Part shown: in pieces, positions 23,423-38,400 of the stretch | How positions within the stretch are numbered: position 1 is the stretch's first letter | How the letters are laid out: the number at the start of each line of letters is the position of its first letter | Source: Rotaria sordida | Taxonomy: Eukaryota > Rotifera > Eurotatoria > Philodinida > Philodinidae | Length of the DNA stretch: 64,000 nt | Direction of reading: 5' to 3' | Assembly: GCA_905250125.1 (NCBI GenBank) | Contig: CAJNOL010000498.1 | Span: 62,001-126,000 of the forward strand | Translations under genes and position numbers: made by a program | The notes under the pieces: generated by a model | Seen by the model: only the letters and a program-made list of their open reading frames with translations | Databases searched by the model: none | What the model was told of the DNA's origin: nothing

Positions 23423-26400
23423 CTATGGCAATATATTAATAGCATCTTGTATCCATTGTTCAGATAATTGACTTAAATCTAATGCATTAAATAATGCTTC
23501 AAATGTTTGACTTAGAAGTAAATCTTGTTCGAAATGTTTTAAGATTTTTGTACATGCTTCCATAATAAACGCATCATTACAACGAAGAAATTGTGCCAAT
23601 TGTTGATTGTATGGGAGGGTCGATGTCATATCAAAACGCTATAAAACAAACAAGAAAATAATTTATTTCGAATGATAAAAAAAAAACTTTATTTTACCGG
23701 ATTTAACATATGAACAAAAAATGCATTGACAAGACCAAAAAAGACAAGAGTTGTTTTATAAGTTGCAAATGATTTTAATGCTTTTGAAGCAATTCTAGAA
23801 AAGATAAATAATTAGATTTAATATTTTGTTTTCATTTTAAATTAATTTTTCATTACTTTGTTCGATCATTTGATGTATTGACTGATCGAATATGTGTAGT
23901 AAGAAGAAGTTTTTGAAGAAAAATACGACGATTTTTTTCCCAATCATTTGGTTTCATTATAATTAATGATAATGTTGTTAGAAAGAAAGGACCATCAACT
24001 TCAAATACTTCATTTATTAATAAATCAGGACGACTAAGATAATTTTGTAATAATTTTTCTTCACGTTCAATTTGTCGAGTTCTACAAATCAAAATAAGAG
24101 AAGAAGAAGAAAAATGAATACAAAACAATCTAATTTTTTATTCATACGTTGTAAGAACATAAAGAATTGTATGCATTTCATATGGAATCAAACGTATATT
24201 TGATTCTCGTCCACCACCACCTGTATCTTCACTAAATGATTGTACATCAGCAAAACGAAGTAATAAAAGTTTTATATCATGAATTGATAATGTTGGTGAT
24301 GTTTCACGAATACCTGTTGCTTCGATTATATTCGTATCATATCTAAATTAATAAAACAATAGTGTAATAATTATAAGGAAATTTTTTCTCAAAAAAAATC
24401 TTGTCTATAAATACTTATCACAAGTTCTCATATAATCTTTGAGTATAAATAAATAGGTTTAGAATTATAGTCTATGACTACAAGCAAAAATAAACATTTC
24501 TGATTTTCATGTAGATAGAAGGACGTATTAGCCTGAATTCTTGATAAGTCTTATGAGAAAAGAAAAATTATCGAATAATACCGAGTTGACTGACCTTCGC
24601 TCAAGAGGTACTGAATTTTCAAGTTACAAAATTTAAGGCTTAAGCTATCTATAGATTTAATTCAATAGATTCTACACTAATCGACAAACTCAAGCATAAT
24701 AGGTAGGACCTGGTGAGACTAGAAAAAGTCTAAAAGAATAAGTCCCCATAGATCTTCCTTCCGGAGTTATGAACGGTTTACTGAGTTTTCGGTCCATGGG
24801 AAGGTATTTAGCAAAAATCGAATGACGAAGTTTTGATCTGAAATTTTGCCTATATATAGGTCCCATGATCCTTAGTAAGTGCTAAAAGTTTCAACGAAAA
24901 TGGATCTTACTTTCTCAAGATAATGAATTAGAAAGAAGTATCCACATTTCACAGAAAAAAACAGTTTTTCTTATATATTCATTATCTCGAGAAAGAAAGA
25001 TCCGTTCTCATTGAAACTTTTAGCGCATACTAAGGACCATGGGATCTACATATGGACAAAATTTCATCATTCGATTTTTTTCTAAATATCTTGCCATGAG
25101 TCGAAAACCCAGTAAACCGGTCATAGCTCCGAAAGAAAGACCTATAGGAACTTATCCTTTTAGGCTTTTTCTAGCCGTGCCAGGTTCTACTTATGGACAA
25201 AATATTACTTCAAAAGTTTATACTCACTTGGTGGAGTTCCATCGTTAGAACATGTCTTTATTCTACAACTGAATCTATCCCATATAGAGATATGCAGGAG
25301 CAAAAAAACTTTGGTCCCGTGCATCCTTACCCGCGATCCATACTTATCTCTATGCACACAGTTATGTTTATTCTTATTTTATGTTTTGGAACTACTGGAA
25401 AAGACGTACAGGTCCGGCCGTAAATCTATACGGATTAGGAGAGTTTGAACATTTTCTTAACACTCCCAATCAATACGAGAAATCGGATAGACTCGTAAAA
25501 ATCTAGTATTTATTTATCGAAAGATTAGTAGATCCAAACTACATTTGAGAATTTTTCTAGACTGATTAAGATCTATTTAGTTTTAGTTTATGTTGGAGAT
25601 GTTGTCTCGTTAGTAAACAATTTTAATCACATACGAAAAAACAAAAACGAATTCTCAAAATCAAACCTTGCAAGTGCCGTTGTAAATTGTGCTTCAGCAA
25701 CATCAGGTCCCCATAATGGTAATAAACCATTACAACGTGTATTTGCATTTTGTAATAAAGCTGATTCCCATTCATCTCTTGATCGTGCTTGTTTAATAGC
25801 TGATGTATGACATTCAATATGTATAATATTAAAATGTGTTACAGTTGCATAACCAGGTGTTTTTCGTGTTTTAGCTTCATATGGTTCAATATCAACTTTT
25901 TTTGTAAATGTATAAATAGCTAAAACTTTATTTGGAAAATATTTATAACCTTCACGACAAATACAACAAACATGACCAGTTTCATCAGTTAAATCACCAT
26001 GTGATACAGGTGTTTTTGATGCTGTTGCTGATGATTCTGATACACTTTTATTTCGTGTTATTTTTGTTAAATTTAATTCACGCATTTTTCTATCACGTGC
26101 TTCTTGTGCTAAACGTTTTTTTTCTGCACGTGTTTGATTTCTAACATCATCAATTTTTTTTGCAACTTGTTCATTTTCAGTTAATGAATGTAAAAGATCT
26201 TCAGCTAAAACACCAACTTTACCAGCTGTTGTTAATTGTTCAATTTTATGTAAAATTGGAATTAAACTTTGTCCAATTTTCATTTGAATATGTTCATGTC
26301 CATATGATAAACCCGTTAATAAACGTAATACATAAGATAAACTTGGTTTATTTAAAAATTCTTTCCAACTATCTTGATCTTGCATACCTAAATATGTTTT

Positions 26401-29400
26401 AACTTGTGGTGAATTTGATTCAATATAATTTATACATTGATCAATAATACCATTTGATTCATTAACAAGATCACGAAATTCTTTACCATAAACAGATTTT
26501 TTATCTAAATGTTTACATATTTCACAAAAACAATCTAAATGTAATTGACTATCATTATCATTTGATATTGTTGTTGTTGTTGATGATGATGTTTGTTCAA
26601 GATCAAATCGATCAAATTCTAAATATGATTTAAAATAATCAAGTAATGTTCGCATTTTTTCTTTATTTCCAAATGATAAATATGGTAATAAATGAATAAG
26701 AGCTTCCATTAAACTTGGATGAGTTTTAACAAATGGTAATTTTATATAATTAAGTAATGAACGTAATTGTTCAATATCACCTAATACAAAAAAAAAAAAA
26801 GAAAAGGCAAAATTCATAATTGTGAAAGAATTTCTATACTCGAAATTATGACTATTGTTTCGTTTAATCTTTAATTCTGATTATATAAATAATTTGTCAT
26901 AAATATAAAAACAAAAACGAGTATTATTAAAACTATAAACAAATATTTATCTTATTTTTTCTCCTCCCTTCAAAAGACTTAGTCCGAGCAGCGATCGTTT
27001 TGGATTTATTTCAAATCGCCCTTGAAAACTTGTTTTGTTTGCTGACTGCTACCAATTCGATAATTGAGAAGTGTAAGTAGAAAAGATCCAAACCAATAGT
27101 CATACCGAATTTATACTGCAGACATATATTTATTCTTTCGATGTTTTCCGTCAATTCTGCATTCTCACTAGAGATGTTCACGCCAGAATTTAAAGAGTGG
27201 GTGTAGTCTGAATAACTCGATAATGGCAATAACTATCGACTTGCGGTTTTCAGCAATCGAAAGATAAGAATTTCAGATGTCTCTTTATTTGATACTATAC
27301 AAAGCAAAGTTATTTTAAAATCTATCATCTTCGCAAAACATGCATGAAAATAGTGTTTCATTCCAATGTAATTTTTGATTTTGACATGTGCTTCAGATCT
27401 ATAGCTCAAGGAACGACTCGAATAATTATCTTCTCATCTTTCAAAACGAAGCAAACTAAATCTCGGATCTATTTAATCAAATTATATAGGATTTTGTCGA
27501 TTTTAGGTAAATTTTCTAATTTTTCATCAAAATTTCTATGATACACAATATCATTTTCATACATTTTTTAAAAATATTTCTTTAAGATGATGGATTTTGA
27601 AATAATTCTGTCTTATATAGTATCAGACAAAAAGACATTCGAAAATCTCTTCTTTGGATTTCTGAAAACTGCAAGTCGATAACTGTTGCCATTGTCGAGT
27701 TATTAAACTTACACTCACTTCTCTTCAATTCTGGCATAGACATTAGTTAGAGGTAGTTTACCAAAATTGCTATTTTGCTTTCTACAGATACAGTTTTGGA
27801 CTTCTTGACAAAATTTTACTGATAACTATTCAATCTTTCCTTAGAAGGAAATTCTGAATACATATTCGAAAAAAGCGAAAAAGTTTGATTTCTAACCAAC
27901 AGTAGGTAAGTAGCCGAAAAATGAGTAAATAACTTTCGCACTGCAGGTTACTTCTTTTTTGGTAGTACACAGATTGTTAAATCTTTTCTAATATTATTAC
28001 AAAAGCATGACAACTTTTTTCAATAGAAATGAATGTTCAAAAAATATTGATAAGATCAATAAATAATAACTAACCTTCACATGATACAGAAAATTCATTA
28101 TATTTATCTTGTGATAATGTTGTACTTGCTTCATGAAATAATTGATCCATAATAAAAAGAAGTTTTTCTGTTAATAATAAAAGTCCTTGATCACGTCCTT
28201 GTTCTTCAGTTTCAGTTTTTAATAATAAATTAAGTTTATTTAACATAGATGATATTGAACGTAAATTTGGATTAATTAAACGTTGTCGATTAACTTTAAG
28301 TTTAATAGCATATTCAAATAATTTTAATAAAATTTGTAATAATGCTTTTCCTGATGACATATCATGAATTGAATCTAAACGTTTAAGCATAGTTTCTAAA
28401 CCTGAATGTTCACTAAGAACATTAGCTAAACGATATATATCTTCAGGATCATCTTCACCATTTTCATTAGCATTTTTCTTTGTATCAAATGTTTCAATTA
28501 TATCTTCTGTTGCATCACCTAATAAACCACGCATACGATAAACAATATGCATAGGTTCATATTCATTTTGTGATGAATTAACAACTGGTTGAGCACTTGC
28601 TGTTGGATCAGTATTTGATGGTGTTGTTTGATGAGAATTTATATATGGTAACCAAACTTTTTTATAAACATCACGAACAGCTAAACCTAAATTAATTATT
28701 TTATTTGCAATAAGTAATTCCATGCCATTATCATCTTCAAGTAATGCAATTAATTCACAATCAGTACAAATTTTATTTTTTATATCACGCATTAATGGAC
28801 CCATAGCTGGATCTGCTGAACTATATGGATTACCCATCATTCGTCCTGAAAAGAGACAAAAAAAAAAATAAAAATTATTTTCATTATATGATGTTAATTG
28901 TTGATCGATTTCAAGTTAAACATAAAAGAAAAAAAAAAGTTGAGATTATAATTTCATTCTTTTTTATTTTTGTGGAAATGAATACTTTGAACTATTAGGG
29001 TACATATTCGTCTTAAGATTTGTGTAAGAATTGATTTCGATCAGAACGATATTCCAGAGTTTCAAAGCGGATCTAATTACGAGTAGAATGATGAAATAAA
29101 CAAATCATAGCAATTACTAACTGACTATCTTATTAGAATCAGTTTGCTAATATAGTTCAACATTTGTGAGTCAAATAAAGTCTCAAAGTTATTAGCACAA
29201 CTCGTTTAAGATTAAAATGTGAAATATGAAATAACTATTGCTACTAATAGAAAGATATTTTTAATACAGCGATTCAACGAGTGAACATCTTGACCTGTCG
29301 GACGTCAATCGAGCTTATAGTTTGTCAATATGTAGAACTTGGCGAGACTAGTCGACATCTAAAAGTATTCATGCTCATATCTTATCCTTCCAAGAATAAG

Positions 29401-32400
29401 AGCATTTTTACTGAATTTTCGATTTCAGGTATAGCTGTAAGCGTGGGTGTCATGACATAGTATATTCCTATTCCCAGGAAATTCAAACGAAATGACTGTG
29501 AGAAAAATTTTATGGAAAATTAATTTAATGCTTTGAGACATAAGTAGATCTTTTTGTTGTTAACTATTCACAAGTGCTTTGATCAGTAACTTGAATATTA
29601 GCATGTATAATTGACACCATCAAATAGTTGTTTTAATTTCTCTTTTTCTTCTAAAATATATTCGAAATACAACGCTAGCTCACAATTATGCAAATGAAAG
29701 AAACAAGATAAAATTAATATAAGGGTTTTCCTGAAGGTACTAGTGTAAGTGCGGCTCTTATCTTCACCCATACACACTCTTCCTAACTCAACCAACCTCC
29801 AAAGATATATTAAAATGAATTTCCCGACCCAACTCCAAATCGAACTGTGCTTTGTATCTCTTCAATTGAATGTGTAAAAATCAATTACAGCCAATACATC
29901 ATAGATATTTTAATCAGGATCCTTCCACCAGTATTCTTTAGCTTATATCGTTTATTGGATAATAATGTACAGAAACTTGAATTTCCTAGAAATAGGAATT
30001 TATCATATCCTCATAGGTGTGTGCATGTATGAGTGAAGGTGTATTAATAAAGAAAAGGTCTATACCCGTCAGAGATGTTCATGGTGGCGCTGTCACCACC
30101 GCGGCAGCATTTTATATAGTTTACCGCGTCACGGTAGCCTTGAGTCTTTTAGGCCCTGTCGCAGTAGTCTTAGCTCTTTTAGGACTGTGTCGCGGTATCA
30201 GCAAATTTCCAGCCGCGACCGATATCTCTGATACCGACATTCCACAGAAACGGAAGTAAGATTAATAAACTTTGCTGTTTTCTTTTCTATTGTCTTTTTT
30301 CATATGATCGAATAAAATTCTTCTTATCGTTAATATTATTAAAAAAATTCCACTTTCGACTTTTTTTCCATTCGATATCTTCAATTTGTTTATTTTTCTC
30401 TTCTATGTTTTCCATCAAACCTTAATCAGTGTTCGAGTGTACCCTGTATTGGTGACTCACTGTCAGTATTTACACCATTACTACACATTCATATTTAGTA
30501 TCGATAGTAGGATATTTCAAAAGTCAATAGATATAAGTGAAAGTAAGAATTTTCTTATTGTTCAAAACAAACCTTGTAAGAAATCTTCTTGATTTGGATC
30601 TTTTTCTACGACAATAAAAAATTCTTTATTTTCTTGCATAGTTTCTTCTGGATAAATTAAATTACATAAACGTTCAAATATAAATAATGGTGTTTGCATA
30701 TCATCTAATTGAAATTTTTCAATTGTATCAATACAAATAATCATAAATTGTCTTGTTTCTTGTTCATTACCTCTTGTCATTTGTTCTAATAATTCTAACA
30801 TTTTATTTTGTGCTTCATCAATTAATTTTGTACGTTGTATAATTAATTTTTTTAATGTTAAATAACCATTTAATACAATAGCAATTAATATTGATTTATA
30901 TTTTTGTTTTAATTCATCTTGTTGTAAAAATAAATTTAATAATTCAGTTAAAGATTTAATTGAATAACCAAATGTTAAATTTGAATTTAATAAATTTTTT
31001 TCATCTTGTTTATTAATAATTAATATTTCATTTTCAATTAATTTAGCAATATGTTTTATTATATTAAATTGTTCATCATTACATAATATTAATTTTAATT
31101 GATTATCATTTATTAATAAATCTTTAATTAATTGTACATATTCATATGAATATTTTAAAAGATTTTCATCACATATATTATGTAAATAATTCATTAATAT
31201 TTGTATAATAAATAATTTTTGTTTATCATTTATACAAAGTGTTTGAATTAATTTACATGTTAAATAACGTATTGTTGCTGATTGTGAACAAAATATTAAT
31301 TTTTCTAACCATGATTTATTAGTAGATGTTAAAGAAAAATTATTATTATTATCATTTAAATTATTATTCCAATCTTGATATGTTATTTGTTTTGATAGAA
31401 ATTTTTCAATATCAATTGAAATTAATTTTGTTGAATTAATATTTGTTGTTATTTGTTGTGATTTAGATAATTGTAATAACATTTTTAAACAAGGTAATGT
31501 TATTAATTCAAGTATTTGTGGTGTTGAAATTTTTAATGAATAAAGAAATAATTTAAATATACAACGTAATTTATTTTCCCAACATAAATCTTGATCATCT
31601 TGATTTGAACGTTGTATAAGTGAAAAAAGTACTAATATATCATAATTAATTAATGATGATGATGATAAAATAAATTTTTGTTCAAAAATTATTTCAATTT
31701 TATTTAAAATTTTTGTTGTTATATAATCAGTTAATTGTATATTATCACGTGTTAAATAACAAAATAATAAACGTACATCATGACGTATTTGTTGATTTGT
31801 ATAACGTATATTATTTAATAATAATTCATCAATTAATGATATATTATTTGTTATAGATTGTTTTAAACGATTTGATGATGTAACAAATGCACGTAAAAGT
31901 AATATACAATGTGATATTGTTGATAATATACAACCATAACAATGATGTGATCGTGATGGTGTTGTTATCATTATTTTTGTTGATAATGAATTTGAATGAC
32001 GTTGATCATATGTATTAAGTTCTTTACGTGCACATATTATTTTTTGTATATATTTACCAAGTTCATCATATGTTTGACGACATTCAATATTATATTTTGG
32101 TGCTATTTGTTGTACAATACGATTAATACCATTTGGATTATTTGTTGATGGTAAAGTTATTGTTGGTGTTGGTACACTAGGAGGTTGTTGTTGTTGTTGT
32201 TGATCAGATGTGTCACCGGTTGTTGTTGTTGTTGTTGGATTTGTTATTGTTGTTGTTGTTGTTGTTGTTGTTGGTAATGGAGGTATTAAAGTTGAAGTTT
32301 GATCATCAGAATTTAATTTAGTTAATAAATATTCAAGAATAGGTTTTTGATTAAGTAATTGACGATAGATTTTATCGGTTTTTTCTAATAATTGACTTAT

Positions 32401-35400
32401 AGTAGCAATTGTTTTAGTACGATCTTCATCGGATTCAATAGGTTCAACATAATTAATTTGTTTAGCAGTAAAAATAAAATCAAATTTACAATATTTGCAA
32501 TAACCACAAGAATTACATAAAAATGGATCACGTTCATCATAATTTATTGATCGACATTTATGACACTAGAGATTAAAAAAAAAAGCAAAATATAAATGAA
32601 TTTTCATTATAGAATTGATGAGCAATAAAAATACTGAAGAAAAACGAAAATTTTTCAAGATACCGAGGGAGTTGGTTTCTCGAACGCAGCCTCAAATCCG
32701 TAACTACATGTTATCAATCGGGTGCCCTATGAAAAACAGAATTCTCCGTATTTTAATAATATTTCTTTTAATTCTCTATAAAATAGTTTATTTTTTATTA
32801 ATATAAATAACACCTGTCATTATCAGAGACATGCAGATCGACGTACGGAACTTCACATCCATCAACTACATAACAGTGAAATGAAAATAACTTTCTCTCT
32901 ACTAGCATCAAGAACCATTAGTTATCGAATAGTCTAGATTTAAATACATCGAATTTATAGAGAAATTAAAATGTGAATTTATTGAAACAAAGCAATAAGT
33001 CTGAACAAACGAATACTAAAAGACATATATTAAAACACTGATCGATTCTTATTCTATGAGACACTTGATACATATAACAATCTTCCATTCTCGTATTGTG
33101 ATACACGATCTAAATGTACTATTGAAATATACAAACAGAACTTCGAACCTTTCCTTCTCACAGACGATAAAAGATATTCCAGTGTTGCCATTTCTCTTTT
33201 CATTGACTATGACAGACGTACTCGCAACATTAAAGAAGAGCCTATCGGGTTGGATCCGGACTCGGATCGGAAAATTTTGAACCCGATGGGCCGAAATTTA
33301 CTGTAGGATTATTATAAAACACTTGAATTCAAGATAACTATCTCTTGTCCCTGGTTTACATTGCTTGTACTCGAAATCTATATCAGTGAATTTATTTCTC
33401 AGCAACTTCATTATATTTTAATCTTACAGAGATTATGCGAACAGATTCTTTTTTTTTTTCTGTATAGTATTTCAATCGATAAATATTCATGTCATTGGTG
33501 TTTTTTTTTGTTTTTATTCGAACCTGAAAAACATTTTCACCGCAATTAGGACAAATGCCAGGTGTTGCTGCAACAGCTGAATTACATCTTGGACATTGTA
33601 ATGTTGTTGTATCTGTAACTGTTGGTAAATTAGATGTTGGTGTTTCAAAAAAATCAACATATTCAATCATTAAATTACAAGCAATAATTGGTATAATAAA
33701 ATCAATTTTAACTTCTGTTTGTTGTATATTTGTTAATTTAATTGTTTTAGCTAATAACCATTTACAATTAACACTATTTTTTAAATCAACTATTGATTGT
33801 ACATGACGATTATTATAATAAAAACGTATTGTACGTACAGCTTTATTACGTTTTATTTCAGACATTTTTATATGTAATTTTTGTATTGAATATGCTTGAA
33901 TTAATTTAACAATATGTGATTGTGTTGTATAACGTTGATCAAGTTTAATTGCTTGTAATTTAACTTGTTGATATGGTATATCAGGATTATTACAAACTAA
34001 ACATGGTTCTGTTTCAAAATAATAACCATTATTTTGTTCAATATCAATTATTGTTGATAAACGACGATAAATTGATGCATTTGGATGATTTAATAATAAT
34101 TGATTTTGTGTTTTTAACATTAATTCTAATTTAGGTAAAAATTCATTTGTACGTTTATCATCTTTATTTTTAATTATAATATAACCTAATAAATCAATAT
34201 ATTGAAATGATTTTAAACCATAATATGATATTGTTGACCATAAATTAATTAATAAATCAAATATATAATCTTGTAATTGTTTATTTGAATTTATATATAA
34301 ATTATATAAAAATGTATGTGTTAACCAACGTATTGATTGTTGATTATTTTCTAATAAAAATAAACGAATAAAATCTTCTAATAATTTATTTGATATTATT
34401 TTAGAAAATTGTAATGCAATAGAACATATTGATATATCATCAGTTGAATCAAAATCATTTGGACGAACAGATTTACTTGTTTTTAATATTCGATTTGATG
34501 TTGTTGTTGATGATGATGTTGCTGCTGATGTTGGTGCTGATCCTGCTGCTGTTGCTGCGGATGATGATGATGATGATGATGGTGATGATATTGAATTAAT
34601 TAATAAATGAAGAATAAATGGTACTAATGAATCATCAACAAGCATAATTAATTGAACAAGAAAATGTAATATTGTTGAATCATTTTTACAAAATTTTTGC
34701 CAATTTGAACAACGTTGATTACTTATATCTTGACATGATTTTAAATGATCAACAAGACGCATTAATGTAACATAAGGAATTTGTGTTGATATTGTTTTAC
34801 GTTGTTCATTATTGTTTAATAAAAAAATTTCTTCATAAATATTTTTTATTTCAGTTATATTTGTTGATAATACATGAAAATCACGTAATTTACGATATTT
34901 ATCACGTGAACCACATATATACATAAGTAATTTACGAATTTGACGTTTAAGAAATGAACCTTGAGGTAATACATAATATTCACATAAACATTTTTGCCAA
35001 TCAGATGAAAGTAAAAATGGACGTGATTCAGATGTATAATCGATGACTTTTTTCATCTATAAGAATAAAACAAAAAATATTAAATTGATTGTTTTGTTTT
35101 TGTCTACTCACTTGATATGGTAATCTTGTTGCAATTTCTGCTAATAATTCTGGATATGCTTCAAAAACATCATTTGCATGATGTTTTGTATATTGTTTAT
35201 AAAAAAATGGTGATAAATCTGGTAATGATTGTTGATTAACTGGTTTTAAAAGTGTCATTATTGATATAGATGATGTTTGTGAATTTGTTGTTGATGTTGT
35301 TGTACCACTTGGTGATAAAATCATTTGTTCATTTAATAAATTTTCATCAATTGGTTGTTTTAATAAATATTTATAAACAATTTGTAATGCATATAAACAA

Positions 35401-38400
35401 TAATTAACAACATTTGATTCATCTAATTGTTTAGCTGCTGTTAATGATAAATGTAAATATTGTTCACGTTCATTATCACGTACTTTAAGCATAAATGAAA
35501 CATAAACAGTAAATAATCTTAATAACATTAATTGTATTTCATGTTGTGATGTACGTTTAATTAAATCATTCATATTATTTTGATTAATATCTTTTAAAAA
35601 TATCATTTGTCTTAATAAACTTTTTAATATATAATGAACAAATTGTTGATTATCATGATCAGATTTTGATGCAAATTCAATTGTTAATGTTAATAATAAT
35701 TGTAAATAAGCTATGGAATTTAAACCATTTAATTGTGTATTATTTAATAAATATTCATCAAGATTATCTAATAATTTTTCAACAATTAAATGTTTTAAAT
35801 CATATAAACGTTGTTCATATATATTAGAATCAATTGATTCATTTATATTTAATTTTATTGTTGAATTTGAATCATTTGATGATGATGATAATGGTGGTTG
35901 TGATGATGGTGATGGTGTTGATGGTATTGGTGTTGATGTTATATTATTATCATTATTATTATTAGTTGTTATTGTTGTATTATCATCGTTAGTATTTTGT
36001 TCACCACCTTCATTTGTTGTTGAACTTGATTCTGATACATGACCATCATCACCTTCATATAAACTATTATTATCACTATGATCATTTTGTATATTTATTG
36101 ATTGTTCATTAATATTATCTGTATTAACCATTAATTCCAACATTTGATTTATTTCAATATCATTTTGTATTGTTGATGGTGTTTCATCATCATTATCAAC
36201 ATATTCAATTGTTTGTTGAATATTTGTTGTTGTTGATGATGGTATTGATGGTGGTGGTGGTGGTGGTGGAATTTGATCAGGATTTTCTGACATACTTAAT
36301 GCAAGTGCATATTGTAACATAGCATTTTCATCGGCAACAATTGGATTTGTTATTGTTGTTATTGTTGTTGGTTCTGTTGATGGTGTATTTATCCAACGTG
36401 GACGAATTTGTTGTTCAGTTGTATAAATTTGTGCTGATAATGGTAATGAATGAAATTGTTTATCTGTTGTATCTTGTTGATTTAAATCACTTGCTGTTGA
36501 TAATTTTGATATTAAACGTTGAATTTTTGGTTGCATACAACGATTTAATGCATTTTTAATTATAAAATTAATATGATAATCATGATATGTTAATAAACGT
36601 ATATAAGAATTAACAATTAAATTCATAGATATTTGTGGTTCATTTAATGCTAATGAATGATATATATCAACAAGTATATGAAGAAGTTTTTCAATTTGTT
36701 TTAAATTAATTGTTTTATTATCAATTGATTCAAGTAATGGATTTGTTGGACGTTGATTTAATAAATTAAAAAATATATTTATTAAATATGGAATAAATAT
36801 TTCCATTGATGCTGATTTTGATATAACATCTTTTGATTCATTTTGTATTATATTTAAATATCGATTTATATTATGTGGACGACGACGTGTTATTGATAAT
36901 AATGATAATAATAAATATTCATATGATTGTATATCATTAAATAATTCTAAATAATTTATTGATGAAAAACATTGAGATAAAAATGTTAATTGTAAACGAT
37001 CAATATGTTCATAAAAATCAAAATCTGTTGATGATATTGATGAAAAAAATTCTTTTAATAAACGACGTGAATATCGTTGTATTTGTGGTGGTAATGACAT
37101 ATGAAACATATGAGAAGTATATTGAACAATATCAGAATTTAATTTTGAACGATTTTGTTCTTCTAGATTATGATGTAAAGATAATGAACCAGTTAATACT
37201 TGCATACTATAGACAAGTAACCTAAAAGAACAAAAGATATATATATATATAAAATACATTCTATGAATAAAACTCTCGAGTTTTTGATTTTAACATACAT
37301 ATTTAGGTTCAACTTATTGAATTGATTATGAATATCACATTTTAAACTCGATTAGTGCTGATTTTAACGGTAAAAAAACTCAAAAACAATTTCAAGAATA
37401 TCTGCACAATTTTTGTCTAGAGCCCTTTTACGATTGGAAACATTTAGTTCTAGATTCTCTATCAGGAACTAACGCGAGAACTACTCAAGATGATACCTCG
37501 CGTCTGAGATGAAACGTCAGTAGGGAGCAGTGGGTTCAGGTCGAATGTTTTATTTTTTATTGGGTCCGCAGCTCTCCAGATGAGAAATCCAGCAACAAGA
37601 TATAACTCCACGTTGAGTTTGTTTTTTGAGAGTAGCGAATAAATAGATAAAAACTTGATCCTTCACTTGTTCATATACATGGAGTACGCCAGATATTGGT
37701 GGAAAAAACCTTAAGTTTGGACTGGATCGGATCCTGATCGAAATTTTTAATATTTTTCGGGCTCGGATCCAGGTCCACAAAAACGTTGGTCAAAAAACAA
37801 GTGTGTAAACCCCAAACTTGGAGCTCACTTACGCATCTACCTGTCACAATCAAATCCAGCCCACGTTTTCTGATTTTTAGTAGTGAGACCCCTTCGACTG
37901 GAATCTTAGGTGGAGAGTAATATGCGATGTTGGATAGGTACGTTACCTGAGATGATTCAGGCATCACCCGGGATGCTACAGATATCATCTAGGATGATAC
38001 TAGCTAAGTATGCAATGCGTCTAGCATTTCATGTGATGCCTGTAGTATCTTAGGTAATGCTGCTGATATCACATGTGATACTTCGAGCATCTCAGGTAAT
38101 GTACCTATGCAACATCACATATTACTCTCCAACTTGAGTTCCAGTCGAAGGGAATCTCACTGCTATACGTCAGAAAACATGGACTGGATTTGATTGGTAA
38201 AATGGATTCTTTCCCATGTTCTGCCCTTTTGGAGTTATGGCCGTGACACTGAACTTTTTACCTTTTGTACGGTATTTATTTAAAAAAAATCGAACAAACG
38301 AATTCTGATCTAAAACTTTGTCTATAGACAGCTCTTGAAGTTATTAGAATGTCCTAAAAGTTTCAGCTAAAAAATAATGATCGTCTCTCGAGATATAAAT

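Noticed and set aside
25039..25423. Overlapping 69- and 76-codon open frames
   Set aside because: Products of the right arm of the 24.7-kb foldback element and its flank, in a UBR4 intron, without family features.
30017..30259. 80-codon plus-strand open frame in UBR4 intron 14
   Set aside because: It coincides with the GC-richer modular repeat; open because of base composition, with no recognisable protein.
35713..36559. Plus-strand open frames of 72-109 codons opposite UBR4
   Set aside because: Antisense shadows of the UBR4 exon; Leu/Val/Asp-rich runs simply mirror the sense trinucleotide tracts.
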